A stretch of 64,000 nucleotides of DNA from Pleomorphomonas oryzae DSM 16300 (GCF_000422965.1 NZ_AUHB01000003.1:418061-482060), one strand, 5' to 3'; numbered from the stretch's first letter, positions 1 to 8,322 are shown. Numbers and translations: made by a program. Notes: generated from the sequence alone by a model not told the origin.

Positions 1-107
1 TCACGGCGGCCGATGGTCAGAACACCGGCCGCCTCGGCAATCGAGGCTCCGAGGATGAGGGTGGCAAGAACGGTCGCCACGCTGAGTTTGGTCCATTTTG
101 CGGTCAT
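1..107 (-). CDS. Peptide ABC transporter substrate-binding protein, N-terminus only
   Basis: Only the first 35 or so codons are in the window; the gene runs off the left edge. The translation starts MTAKWTKLSVATVLATL, a short positive n-region, a hydrophobic stretch and an Ala-rich cleavage region, followed by a segment (VLTIGRRE) that fits the start of the mature family-5 solute-binding proteins. It lies 17 bases downstream of the ATPase gene on the same strand, so it is most likely the periplasmic binding protein of the oligopeptide importer encoded upstream. Identity rests mainly on context. Confidence 0.7.
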   Translation of the reverse strand, partial: MTAKWTKLSVATVLATLILGASIAEAAGVLTIGRR

Positions 108-124
108 GTCGAGTTCCCTTCTGG

Positions 125-1837
125 TTATGATATTTCGTCCGTGACGAGCCCGGACGTTTCTTCGGTCAAAGCGTCTCCTCCCCGCGGAGACACAAGCGGT
201 CTGTCCGGATCGATATCCGGAATGGCGCCGATCAAGGCTTGCGTGTAGGCCTCGCGCGGCGCGTTGAACACATCCTCCGTCCGCCCCTCCTCGACGATCT
301 GGCCGTGGTACATCACCACCACCCGTTCGCAGAGGTTGCGGACGATGGCGAGATCGTGGGCGATGAACAGCAGCGTCAGATTGAGGCGCTGCTTGAGATC
401 GCGGAACAGATCGACGATCTGCGCCTGAATGGTGACATCGAGCGCCGCGACGCATTCATCGGCGACAATCAGCTTCGGATTGACGGCGAGCGCCCGGGCA
501 ATGCCGGCGCGCTGGCACTGGCCGCCACTCATGGAGAGTGGCTTGCGATCGGCAAATTCGCGTTCGAGGCCGACGAGATCCAGGAGTTCGCCAATGCGCT
601 GGGGTATCCGCTCCTTCGCCACGCTTTCCTGCACCGCGAGCACCTCGGCCAACATGGCACCGATGGTGAGGCGCGGGTTGAGCGCGTTATACGGGTCCTG
701 GAAGACCATCGCCGTCTCGCGGCGGAGTTTTCTCAGAGCCTTCGTCCGTTCAGTGACGATGTCGGCGCCGTCGAAGGTCACATGGCCATCAGAAATAGGC
801 GTCAGACCGAGCAGCGCGCGAGCCAACGTCGACTTGCCTGAACCGCTTTCGCCGACAATGCCCACCGTCTCGCCGGGCATCACCTGCAGGCTGACCCCTT
901 TCACCGCCGAGAATTCGCGCGGCCCATCGGAGAACAGGCGACGCCCGGTCACCGGAAAGCGGACGTGGAGATCATCGATCTCGACAAGTGGCCGTGTTTT
1001 CAGCGTTGTTGGATAAGCAGTGTCGGCAGCCGCCATCTGACGCTCAGGCATCGAGGGGTGTGAGGCGATGAGGTTCTGCGTATAGGGATGTTGCGGCCGT
1101 GCGAGCACGTCGCGCTTGTCGCCGATCTCCAGCAACCGCCCCTGCCGCAGCACGGCGATACGATCGCAGGTCTGGGCGACAATACCGAGGTCGTGGGTGA
1201 TCATGATCACCGACAGGCCGCGGCTCTCCCTGAGCTCCATCAATAGCCTGAGGATCTGCGCCTGGATGGTGACGTCGAGCGCCGTCGTTGGCTCGTCGGC
1301 GATCAGGATGCGCGGATCACAGGAGAGCGCCACGCCGATCATCGCCCGCTGCCGCATGCCGCCGGAGAACTCATGCGGATAGCCGTTGTACTGCCGCGCC
1401 GGATGCGGAAAGCCCACCTGTGCCAGGATATCCAGCGCCGCCGCCCTCGCCTCCTTGCCGCCGACGCCACGATGAACGCGGATGCCCTCGGCGATCTGAT
1501 CGCCGATATGCATCAGCGGATCGAGATGACTGGTAGGGTTTTGGAAGATCATGCCGATATCGCGACCACGCACCGCGCGAATGTCAGCTTCCGGTGCCTT
1601 GGTGAGATCCCGGCCATCGAGCATCACGGAGCCCGAGGTGATCGCCAGTTTGGGGGACGGCATCAGCCGCACCAGCGAGCGGCAGGTGAGGCTCTTGCCC
1701 GAGCCGCTTTCACCCACCAGGCCGAGGATTTCGCCCTTGCCGAGATCGAAGGACACATCGTCGATCAGCGTGCGAGGCCCGTCTTCGCCGGCAAAGACGA
1801 CGCTGAGGTCGCGGACGGAGAGTAGCGTCTCGTTCAT
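125..1837 (-). CDS. Fused oligopeptide ABC transporter ATPase (DppD-DppF type)
   Basis: A 570-residue protein with two complete ABC ATPase domains in tandem. Each has a Walker A (GESGSGKS, near residues 38 and 320), an ABC signature (FSGGMRQR and MSGGQCQR) and a Walker B with ADEP/ADEC. After each domain comes the oligopeptide-type C-terminal extension (for example PQHPYTQNLIASHP). This is the DppDF/GsiA-like architecture that energises di- and oligopeptide import. The start was placed at MNETLLSV because its ATG overlaps the TGA of the upstream permease in an ATGA overlap; the longer open frame upstream is only the other frame of that permease. It is part of the hydrolase-DppB-DppC-DppDF-binding-protein operon. 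Confidence 0.93.
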   Translation of the reverse strand: MNETLLSVRDLSVVFAGEDGPRTLIDDVSFDLGKGEILGLVGESGSGKSLTCRSLVRLMPSPKLAITSGSVMLDGRDLTKAPEADIRAVRGRDIGMIFQNPTSHLDPLMHIGDQIAEGIRVHRGVGGKEARAAALDILAQVGFPHPARQYNGYPHEFSGGMRQRAMIGVALSCDPRILIADEPTTALDVTIQAQILRLLMELRESRGLSVIMITHDLGIVAQTCDRIAVLRQGRLLEIGDKRDVLARPQHPYTQNLIASHPSMPERQMAAADTAYPTTLKTRPLVEIDDLHVRFPVTGRRLFSDGPREFSAVKGVSLQVMPGETVGIVGESGSGKSTLARALLGLTPISDGHVTFDGADIVTERTKALRKLRRETAMVFQDPYNALNPRLTIGAMLAEVLAVQESVAKERIPQRIGELLDLVGLEREFADRKPLSMSGGQCQRAGIARALAVNPKLIVADECVAALDVTIQAQIVDLFRDLKQRLNLTLLFIAHDLAIVRNLCERVVVMYHGQIVEEGRTEDVFNAPREAYTQALIGAIPDIDPDRPLVSPRGGDALTEETSGLVTDEIS

Positions 1838-2670
1838 TCGCGCACCCCCAGGAGATCGCCGAGACCGTCTCCGGTCAGCGAGAAGCCGAAGGCCAGCGTC
1901 ACGATGGAAAGGCCGGGAAACAGCGTGATCCACCAGGCGGTGGTGATGAAGCTCTGCCCTTCCGCCACCATGACACCCCATTCGGCAAGCGGCGGCTGCA
2001 CGCCAAGGCCGAGGTAGCTGATGGCCGCGCCGGACAGCAGCACCAACACGCAGTCCGACATGGAGAATACCACCGAGCCGGCAATGGCATTGGGAAGCAG
2101 ATGACGGAACATGATGCGAGGGCCGGAGAATCCAAGGCTGAGCGCTGCCGTCGCGTAGTCGACCGTCTTCAGCACCAGCATCTGCGCCCTGATCAGTCGG
2201 GCGTAAGACACCCAGCCGACCAGCGCCATGGCGATATAGAAGCTCTGAAGCCCCGGCCCAAGAATGGCGATGATTGAGAGCATCAGCACCAGGAAGGGAA
2301 AGGCCAGGATGATGTCGATGAGGCGCATGAAGACGGTATCGACCTTGCCGCCGAGATAGCCGGCCAGCGTGCCCACCGTCGTGCCGATCAGGAAGGGAAA
2401 GACGACGCCGATCACCGCGATCTGCAGATCGATGCGGGTGCCCCACAGAACACGCGAGAAGATGTCGCGGCCGAAATTGTCGGTGCCGAAAGGATGCCCC
2501 CAGGACGGCGGCTGAAGCCGCAGATCGCCGTTCTGTAGGATGGGATCGTAAGGAGCAATCAACGGAGCCAGCAGGGCGACCAGTAGGAAGACGACAAGCA
2601 GGATCAGCCCGGCCAGCAGCGTCGGCCGCCGCCGAACGGCCTTCCAGGCCGGAGCGAAGGCGGCGGTCAT
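1834..2670 (-). CDS. Oligopeptide ABC transporter permease (DppC type)
   Basis: A 278-residue inner-membrane permease. It begins with a cytoplasmic stretch, a first membrane helix near residues 16-38 (LAGLILLVVFLLVALLAPL) and the DppC/OppC hallmark after it (GTDNFGRDIFSRVLWG, near residues 62-77). The binding-protein-dependent transport domain has the EAA-like loop (ATAALSLGFSGPRIMFRH). It overlaps the upstream permease and the downstream ATPase by four bases each (ATGA), so the three are translationally coupled. It forms the heterodimeric pore with the DppB-type protein. Confidence 0.93.
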   Translation of the reverse strand: MTAAFAPAWKAVRRRPTLLAGLILLVVFLLVALLAPLIAPYDPILQNGDLRLQPPSWGHPFGTDNFGRDIFSRVLWGTRIDLQIAVIGVVFPFLIGTTVGTLAGYLGGKVDTVFMRLIDIILAFPFLVLMLSIIAILGPGLQSFYIAMALVGWVSYARLIRAQMLVLKTVDYATAALSLGFSGPRIMFRHLLPNAIAGSVVFSMSDCVLVLLSGAAISYLGLGVQPPLAEWGVMVAEGQSFITTAWWITLFPGLSIVTLAFGFSLTGDGLGDLLGVRE

Positions 2671-3605
2671 TGCTTCACCCTTGGATCGATGGCGACGGTA
2701 ACGATATCGGCAAGGAAATTCACCAGTACCGTTGCACAGGCGAACACCATGGCGACGCCCTGCACCACCATGTAGTCGCGCGAAAAGATAGCTCGAACCA
2801 ACAACTGGCCCATGCCCGGCAAAGCGAAAACGCTTTCAACGACGACGGTGCCGCCGATCAGCCAGCCGATGTTGACGGCGAGCAGGTTGACCGTCGGCAC
2901 CAGCGAGTTGGGCATCACGTGTCGCCAGAAGACGATGCTCTCCGGCATGCCGCGCGCCCGAGCCGCCGTAGCGAGATCGTCCTTGAGTTCGGCGATCATC
3001 GCCGTGCGGAGCGAGCGCATCAGCACGGTCGATAGCGACAGAGCGATGGTCAGAGACGGCAGGATCAGGTGGTAGAGCTTGTCGACGACAGTCTCGCCAT
3101 AACCTGACACCGGGAACAGATCGAACCGCACCGAGAAGAAGATGATCAGCATCAGCGCCAGCCAGAACGGCGGAAACCCGATACCGAAGGTCGAGATGAA
3201 GCGCACGGCGTGGTCGGCCGGCCCACCGTTCGACCGGGCTGCCAGCGAGGCGAGCGGCACGGCGATGATGAGCGACAGCAGTACCGACGTGAGCACCAGC
3301 GTCAGCGTCGGTTCGATACGGGTGGTGATCAACCTCAGCACGTCGATCTTGTAGAGAATGGATTTGCCCATCTCGCCATGGCCGAGGTTCTGGAGAAAAT
3401 AGAAGTATTGCAACCAGATCGGCTGATCGAGGCCATACTGGGCGCGGATGGCGGCGATGGCGGCCGGCGTCGACTTGGTACCGAGCAGCACGCGCGCCGG
3501 ATCGCCGGGGATCAGGCGGACCAGGACGAAGGTGATCACGCTGATGCCGAACAGCACCGGCAGGAACTGCAGTGGGCGATAGAGAACGAACTTATACCGG
3601 TGCAT
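2667..3605 (-). CDS. Oligopeptide ABC transporter permease (DppB type)
   Basis: A 312-residue permease. The N-terminus has the DppB signature: a first helix (LPVLFGISVITFVLV) followed by RLIPGDPAR, then the long periplasmic loop and five further helices with the EAA-like motif ATAARARGMPESIVFWRH. The ATG at 3605 was chosen because GGAAG lies six bases upstream; a TTG at 3626 is also in frame. It follows the peptidase-like hydrolase by 45 bases on the same strand, so peptide cleavage and peptide uptake appear to share a transcript. Confidence 0.93.
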   Translation of the reverse strand: MHRYKFVLYRPLQFLPVLFGISVITFVLVRLIPGDPARVLLGTKSTPAAIAAIRAQYGLDQPIWLQYFYFLQNLGHGEMGKSILYKIDVLRLITTRIEPTLTLVLTSVLLSLIIAVPLASLAARSNGGPADHAVRFISTFGIGFPPFWLALMLIIFFSVRFDLFPVSGYGETVVDKLYHLILPSLTIALSLSTVLMRSLRTAMIAELKDDLATAARARGMPESIVFWRHVMPNSLVPTVNLLAVNIGWLIGGTVVVESVFALPGMGQLLVRAIFSRDYMVVQGVAMVFACATVLVNFLADIVTVAIDPRVKQ

Positions 3606-3650
3606 CTTGGCTTCCGGACGTGGCAACGAATGTCATGAGTGGGGCAAGCA

Positions 3651-4541
3651 TCATCGCTGGCTGTGTTTCCCGAGGAAGGCGAGGAGCGCCGGGTAGTAAT
3701 CCCCCGGGTTCTCGTAGAATGGCATGTGGCTCGAATTGGCGAACACCTTAAGCTCGGCATCGGGCAGATTGAGCTTCATGCGCAGCGCGCAAGCCGGTGT
3801 CAGCTCGTCATGCTCGCCGCAGGTGATCAACGTCGGCACGGTAATCTTGTGAAGGTCGGGAACGCGGTTCCAGTCCTTGAGGTTGCCGATGTAGAGGAAT
3901 TCGTTCGGTCCCTGCATGGTGCCGTAGGGACCCATGTTCCAGTCGGACAGCGAACGATTGACCGGCGCCGGCCACTCTTTCAGACGGCAGACGTGGCGGT
4001 AGTTGAGCAGCGTGACCGCCGCCAGATACTCGGGATGATCGATGGTGCCAGCCGCTTCGTGCGCCTGCATCATCGCCACCGTCTCCGATCCAAGCGCGCC
4101 GCGCAGGCGTTCGAGCTCGGTGATGAGATGCGGCATGTCGGCGACGGTATCCTCCAGGATCAGCGTCTTGAGCGCCTCCGGATAGGTGAGCGCGTAATCG
4201 ATGGCGAGCCAGCCGCCCCAGGAGTGACCGAGGAAATGCACCTTGCCGAGGCCGAGCGCCCGCCGCACCGTTTCGGTCTCCTCGACATAGCGACCGATCG
4301 TCCAAAGGGCAGGATCGGTGGGGCGATCGGATGCGCCAGTGCCAAGTTGGTCGAAGGCGATCACGCGGTAGCCCCGGTCGATCAGGCAGGAGTGAGCTTC
4401 GCGGAGATAATCGCAGGGAAGACCGGGGCCACCGTTGGCCAGGAAAACCACCTCGTCGCCCGCGCCGAACTCATAGGCGATGACGTCATAGCCACCGACT
4501 TTCACCACGTGCGTAGCATCCGGGGCGATTTCCCGCCACAT
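3651..4541 (-). CDS. Proline iminopeptidase-like alpha/beta hydrolase (first copy)
   Basis: A 296-residue alpha/beta hydrolase of peptidase family S33. Visible features are the oxyanion segment NGGPG at residues 36-40, the nucleophile elbow GHSWGG with Ser107, acid Asp245 in CGEHDELTP and His272 in SSHMPF. The lid region has HPEYLAAVTLLNYRHVCR, the pattern of the plant-locus peptidases usually labelled proline iminopeptidase. The ATG at 4541 has GGAG eight bases upstream, so it is preferred to the GTG at 4574. It is divergent from the LuxR solo and heads the oligopeptide transporter operon. It is paralogous to the hydrolase at 5545. True substrates may be peptides or amide signals; the enzyme is probably cytoplasmic, as no signal peptide is seen. 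Confidence 0.9.
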   Translation of the reverse strand: MWREIAPDATHVVKVGGYDVIAYEFGAGDEVVFLANGGPGLPCDYLREAHSCLIDRGYRVIAFDQLGTGASDRPTDPALWTIGRYVEETETVRRALGLGKVHFLGHSWGGWLAIDYALTYPEALKTLILEDTVADMPHLITELERLRGALGSETVAMMQAHEAAGTIDHPEYLAAVTLLNYRHVCRLKEWPAPVNRSLSDWNMGPYGTMQGPNEFLYIGNLKDWNRVPDLHKITVPTLITCGEHDELTPACALRMKLNLPDAELKVFANSSHMPFYENPGDYYPALLAFLGKHSQR

Positions 4542-4575
4542 GGTCCGATCTCCACAGCTTGATCCAAAGCTCACG

Positions 4576-4593
4576 ATTTGAGCGTGATCAAAT
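4576..4593. promoter_or_regulatory. Inverted repeat upstream of the first peptidase gene (candidate LuxR-solo site)
   Basis: A perfect dyad ATTTGA-N6-TCAAAT, 18 bp in all, lies 35 bases upstream of the chosen ATG of the first peptidase gene and within the 159-base divergent region shared with the luxR gene. Its length and symmetry fit the size of lux boxes, but it does not match the classical lux box sequence. A second dyad, CCCAC-N2-GTGGG at 4665-4676, is closer to luxR. Binding by the LuxR solo is an inference. Confidence 0.4.
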
Positions 4594-4676
4594 TTTGGCT
4601 GAATTGGCGCTCAACACCAGCTATTAGAAGTGATAGGGTTCGACGAATGGAGGAGCTTGGGTCACCCACCCGTGGG

Positions 4677-4689
4677 CGTTTCACTCCGG
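4677..4689 (+). repeat. 13-base element shared by the luxR and cysteine-hydrolase leaders, copy 1
   Basis: The 13-mer CGTTTCACTCCGG lies 11 bases before the ATG of the LuxR solo and recurs exactly at 6528-6540 before the cysteine hydrolase. Both copies are on the plus strand in non-coding leaders of the same locus. It could be a regulator half-site or a promoter part; no function is shown. Confidence 0.4.
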
Positions 4690-4700
4690 AGTAGCTATAA

Positions 4701-5483
4701 ATGCTCGTCGACATCGCCGCCATCAGGGAGCGGCTCACCACCGAAACTGGTCTTGACGGCTGCATCGACCAAGCCTTCGACATGGTCAAGGGCTTTGGTT
4801 TCGATGCGCTTATCTACGACTACACGCCGGTGCCCTACGACATCGACGGCACTATGAACATCCCCTCGGTTCTCAAGCTCAGGAACGTGCCGGAGGACAT
4901 GCACGAATACTGGTGCGGCCGCGGCTATTTCCGCTTCGACCCGGTGCAACAGCTCGCCATTCGGACGTCGACGCCCTTTTTCTGGGACTATGACCGCGAC
5001 GCCAACACCGCGATCCGCAAGTATCTCAGCGACGACAGCCGTCCGGTGGAGAGCTATCTTCGCGACCGCGGCCTGACATCCGGCGTCACCGTGCCCGTGC
5101 ATTTGCCACGCGGTGACTATGCAACCGTGACCGGCGTCCGTTTCGGTGCCAGCACCGATTTCCGGCGCACCGCCGAAGGGGCCCTCGCCGACTTCGGACT
5201 GCTCGCCCACCTCTTTCATGAAACGGCCTATTCGGCCTTTGATGTCCCGGCCCGCATCGGCGCTATGCCGCGTCTCACCGATCGCGAGCGCGAATGCCTG
5301 CGCCACTCCGCCGAGGGCCTGTCGGCCAAAGAAATCTCCCGCATCATCGACCGGTCGGTTCCGACGGTGGTAATGCACCTCAACTCGGCCATCCGAAAAC
5401 TGGGGGCTCGCAATCGCACCCAGGCCGTGGTGCGCGCCATCCACTATCGATTGTTCGACGAACCGCAGACCTATAACTTCTGA
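4701..5483 (+). CDS. LuxR-family solo of the plant-responsive OryR/PipR/NesR type
   Basis: A 260-residue regulator with an N-terminal autoinducer-binding domain (about residues 15-180) and a C-terminal LuxR helix-turn-helix (about 190-250, LTDRERECLRHSAEGLSAKEIS). Aligning by eye on the invariant DPV gives an offset of ten from TraR numbering. Asp80, Pro81 and Trp95 match D70, P71 and W85, but W57 is replaced by Met67 and Y61 by Trp71. That Met/Trp pair is the known mark of LuxR solos of plant-associated bacteria, which respond to plant compounds rather than acyl-homoserine lactones. No luxI gene is visible in the window. The gene is flanked by two proline-iminopeptidase-like genes, exactly the usual setting. 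GGAG precedes the ATG by nine bases. Confidence 0.93.
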   Translation: MLVDIAAIRERLTTETGLDGCIDQAFDMVKGFGFDALIYDYTPVPYDIDGTMNIPSVLKLRNVPEDMHEYWCGRGYFRFDPVQQLAIRTSTPFFWDYDRDANTAIRKYLSDDSRPVESYLRDRGLTSGVTVPVHLPRGDYATVTGVRFGASTDFRRTAEGALADFGLLAHLFHETAYSAFDVPARIGAMPRLTDRERECLRHSAEGLSAKEISRIIDRSVPTVVMHLNSAIRKLGARNRTQAVVRAIHYRLFDEPQTYNF

Positions 5484-5544
5484 TAGCTGCTGCTCAGCTT
5501 TTCGTCGCGCTATGTTTTTGCTCAACGCATAAGCAGCGCGGAGA

Positions 5545-6450
5545 ATGAAAGTGGCTGACGTCAATGAAGGATTTGCGCCTTTTGGCGCTTACGAAACGTG
5601 GTATCGCGTCAGCGGCTCGCTATCGTCTCCACGCCTGCCGCTGATCGTGGCGCACGGTGGTCCAGGTTGCACGCACGATTACGTCGACAGCTTCAAGCGC
5701 ATCGCTGACCTCGATGGCCGCGCCATTATCCATTACGACCAGCTCGGCTCCGGCAATTCGACGCACCTTCCCGACAAGGGCAAGGATTTCTGGACGGTCC
5801 AATTGTTTCTTGACCAGTTGGACGCCCTGCTCTCCCACCTCGGCATCGCCGATCGCTATGCCTATCTCGGCCAGTCCTGGGGCGGCATGCTCGGCGCCGA
5901 ACATGCCGTGCGCCGACCGGAGGGGCTAAAGGCGCTCGTCGTCGCCAATTCGCCGGCCAACATGCTCACTTGGGTGAGCGAGGCCAATCGTCTGCGCGAG
6001 GAACTGCCGCCCGAGGTGCAGGCGACGCTCCTGAAGCATGAGGCGGCCGGCACGATTACTCATCCCGAGTATGTCGCGGCATCCCGCGTCTTCTACAACC
6101 GCCACGTCTGTCGTCTCGATCCCTGGCCGAAGGAAGTAAGCCGCACCTTCGAGCTGATGGACCTCGACAACACCGTCTATATCAACATGAACGGCCCCAC
6201 CGAATTCCACGTCATCGGCACGATGAAGGACTGGACCATCGAGGACCGTTTGCCGCTCATCAACGTGCCGTCCCTGCTGATCTCCGGGAAATACGACGAG
6301 GCGACACCTGAGGTGGTACGCCCCTATGTCGAGAAGGTGCCCGGCATCCGCTGGGTGCTGTTCGAGCATTCGAGCCACATGCCGCATGTCGAGGAAGAGG
6401 CAAAGTGCCTTGCCACCGTCTCGGATTTCCTGAAGTCTGTCGAAGGCTAG
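5545..6450 (+). CDS. Proline iminopeptidase-like alpha/beta hydrolase (second copy)
   Basis: A 301-residue family S33 hydrolase with the motif HGGPG at residues 38-42, nucleophile Ser111 in GQSWGG, Asp251 in SGKYDEATP and His278 in SSHMPH. The lid carries [18 protein letters not shown], closely like the copy at 3651, yet the two differ over most of their length, so this is not a recent duplication. It is 61 bases downstream of luxR on the same strand and is probably cotranscribed or controlled by it. GGAG at 5540-5543 is only one base from the ATG but seven bases from an in-frame GTG at 5551, so the real start may be that GTG. The stop codon lies at the edge of a long palindrome. Confidence 0.9.
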   Translation: MKVADVNEGFAPFGAYETWYRVSGSLSSPRLPLIVAHGGPGCTHDYVDSFKRIADLDGRAIIHYDQLGSGNSTHLPDKGKDFWTVQLFLDQLDALLSHLGIADRYAYLGQSWGGMLGAEHAVRRPEGLKALVVANSPANMLTWVSEANRLREELPPEVQATLLKHEAAGTITHPEYVAASRVFYNRHVCRLDPWPKEVSRTFELMDLDNTVYINMNGPTEFHVIGTMKDWTIEDRLPLINVPSLLISGKYDEATPEVVRPYVEKVPGIRWVLFEHSSHMPHVEEEAKCLATVSDFLKSVEG

Positions 6451-6491
6451 TGCGCTGTTCGATCTGATTCAATCAGATCGAACAGCGCACT
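6449..6491. repeat. Perfect 43-bp palindrome (21-bp arms, 1-base centre)
   Basis: The arms 6449-6469 and 6471-6491 are exact reverse complements around a single C at 6470; the inner part reads TCTGATTCAATCAGA. It begins inside the TAG stop of the second hydrolase. The sequence after it (AAGCTTTTATTTAT) is T-rich but not a clean T-run, so it may end transcription weakly. Palindromes of this general look recur between genes in many Hyphomicrobiales genomes, so it may also be a dispersed repeat. Confidence 0.85.
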
Positions 6492-6527
6492 AAGCTTTTA
6501 TTTATCAGGCATCATCTTGTCGGTCCT

Positions 6528-6540
6528 CGTTTCACTCCGG
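6528..6540 (+). repeat. 13-base element shared by the luxR and cysteine-hydrolase leaders, copy 2
   Basis: Exact second copy of CGTTTCACTCCGG (first at 4677-4689), 26 bases before the ATG of the cysteine hydrolase. Its spacing to the start differs from copy 1, which argues against it being only a translation signal. Confidence 0.4.
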
Positions 6541-6566
6541 TCGGATGATGCTGTAGAGGACAGACC

Positions 6567-7265
6567 ATGACCTGGAAGACCGCCCGCCGTTCCTTCTACT
6601 ACGACGGCGCTCCCGAGCCGGAGGATCCGATACTCGTTGCCGGCAAGGTGGCGTTGCTCGTCATCGACGTGCAGAACGTCTATCTAGATCGCCCGAACCC
6701 TTCGACGCTGACGGGCGAAGATCTCGCCCGCTATCATGCCTGGACGCCGTTTCACGAGCGCATGCACGGCACGGTCATCCCGTCGATCGAGAAGCTGCTT
6801 GCGACCTTTCGCGGACGCGGCCTCGACGTGCTCTACGCCCGCATCGCCGCCCTGCGTCACGATGGTCGCGATCGATCGCTCAGCCAGAAGAAGCCCGGCT
6901 GGAACAACCTCCTGCTGCCGAAGGATGACTTGGCGTCCCAGATCGTGCCGGCCATTGCGCCGGTGGGTGACGAGATCGTCGTCACCAAGACGACCGATAG
7001 TGCGCTCACCGGCACCAATCTTCGCCTGGTCCTTGCCAACCTCGGCATCACTCACGTGGTCTGCTGCGGCATCTTCACCGACCAATGCGTCGCCTCGACG
7101 GTGCGCAGCCTCGCCGACGAGAGCTTCGACGTCATCGTCGCCGAGGACGCCTGTGCCGCCGGCTCCATGGAGCTGCACGACCGCGAGCTCGAGATCATCA
7201 ACATGATCTACTGCTCGGTGATGAGCACTGACGGGGTAATCAGTTACCTGCCAGCCGGAGCGTGA
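6567..7265 (+). CDS. Isochorismatase-like cysteine hydrolase
   Basis: A 232-residue member of the isochorismatase/nicotinamidase superfamily. The catalytic triad can be read as Asp34 (LLVIDVQN), Lys141 ([10 protein letters not shown]) and Cys174 ([11 protein letters not shown]). The first Asp motif and the preceding N-terminal strand region resemble the amidases that hydrolyse small amides such as ureidoacrylate or N-carbamoyl compounds. It follows the second peptidase, has its own leader with the 13-base element shared with luxR, and ends convergently with the ugpC-like gene with a 22-base overlap. In this setting it may hydrolyse an amide signal or a peptide-derived amide; the substrate cannot be named from sequence. 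Confidence 0.88.
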   Translation: MTWKTARRSFYYDGAPEPEDPILVAGKVALLVIDVQNVYLDRPNPSTLTGEDLARYHAWTPFHERMHGTVIPSIEKLLATFRGRGLDVLYARIAALRHDGRDRSLSQKKPGWNNLLLPKDDLASQIVPAIAPVGDEIVVTKTTDSALTGTNLRLVLANLGITHVVCCGIFTDQCVASTVRSLADESFDVIVAEDACAAGSMELHDRELEIINMIYCSVMSTDGVISYLPAGA

Positions 7266-8320
7266 GCGGGCCGGGCCATCCGCCGCCCGCTTTCTGCATC
7301 GAAGAAATGCAGCCGGTCGGCCGCGACGGTCACCCTGATCTCGTCGGCCAGCGGCAGGTCCGGCGACAGCGCCATGGTGAGGTGCCGCCCCTCGACCGAG
7401 CCATGCACCAGCCTCTGGGCACCAAGCTCCTCGATATAGCGAACGGCAAAGGGCACGCCGGCGCCAGAGGCGGCCGGCTGAATGTCTTCCGCCCGCAAAC
7501 CGACCGTCAGCTTGCCGTCGGCGATCCCCGTGACGCCGCTTGCCACTTCCCGTCCACCGATTGCCACGCAACCGCCGGCCACCTCGGCATCGGCAAGGTT
7601 CATGGCCGGCGAGCCGATAAAGCTCGCCACGAAGGTCGAAGCGGGGGTGTGATAAACGTCGAGCGGTCGGCCCACCTGCTCGATGCGACCGCTGTTCAGC
7701 ACGACGATCCGGTCGGCCAGCGTCATGGCTTCCAACTGGTCGTGGGTCACATACACCGACGTGACGCCGAGCCGCCGCTGCAACTGACGAATCTCGCCAC
7801 GCATGGAAACACGCAGCTTGGCATCGAGGTTGGAGAGCGGCTCGTCGAACAGGAAGGCGTCGGGCTTGCGGACGATGGCTCGCCCCATGGCAACGCGCTG
7901 TCGCTGTCCACCGGAAAGCTGCTTGGGCTTGCGGTCGAGGAAAGGCTGGATCTCCAGCATGCGCGCCGCCTCGGCGACACGCGCATCGATGTCCGCCTTG
8001 GGGACGCCCCTGTTCCGGAGGCCGTAGGCGAGATTGTCATAGACGCTCATATGCGGATAGAGCGCGTAGTTCTGGAACACCATGGCGATGTTGCGCGCCG
8101 CTGGGTCGACCTCGTTGACCACCCGGCTGCCGATGGCGACCGTTCCCGAACTGATGCTCTCCAAACCGGCGATCATTCTGAGAAGCGTCGACTTGCCACA
8201 GCCGGATGGACCGACGAGCACGATGAACTCGCCATCGGCGATCGCCAGACTGACATCGGAAACGGCCCGAACGCCGCCGGCGTAGACCTTGCTCACCGCG
8301 ACGATTTCGATGGCGGACAT
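7244..8320 (-). CDS. ugpC: Glycerol-3-phosphate type ABC transporter ATPase
   Basis: A 358-residue ATPase of the MalK/UgpC type: Walker [11 protein letters not shown]-loop, signature [14 protein letters not shown], Walker [14 protein letters not shown]-loop [16 protein letters not shown], then a C-terminal TOBE region ([11 protein letters not shown]). The start MSAIEIV lies two bases after the upstream permease stop. It powers the UgpAE permease pair. It is the last gene of ugpBAEC and its 3' end overlaps the convergent cysteine hydrolase by 22 bases. MalK-type ATPases are promiscuous between sugar importers, so the substrate is judged from ugpB. Confidence 0.92.
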   Translation of the reverse strand: MSAIEIVAVSKVYAGGVRAVSDVSLAIADGEFIVLVGPSGCGKSTLLRMIAGLESISSGTVAIGSRVVNEVDPAARNIAMVFQNYALYPHMSVYDNLAYGLRNRGVPKADIDARVAEAARMLEIQPFLDRKPKQLSGGQRQRVAMGRAIVRKPDAFLFDEPLSNLDAKLRVSMRGEIRQLQRRLGVTSVYVTHDQLEAMTLADRIVVLNSGRIEQVGRPLDVYHTPASTFVASFIGSPAMNLADAEVAGGCVAIGGREVASGVTGIADGKLTVGLRAEDIQPAASGAGVPFAVRYIEELGAQRLVHGSVEGRHLTMALSPDLPLADEIRVTVAADRLHFFDAESGRRMARPAHAPAGR

Positions 8321-8322
8321 AC

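Noticed and set aside
1838..2446. N-terminal extension of the DppDF-type ATPase
   Set aside because: It would overlap the DppC gene almost fully in another frame; the ATGA overlap gives the start at 1837.
5485..5499. AGCTG-N5-CAGCT dyad between luxR and the second peptidase as a lux box
   Set aside because: Short arms, overlaps the end of luxR leader-free space and has no likeness to the dyad at 4576; not enough to call a site.
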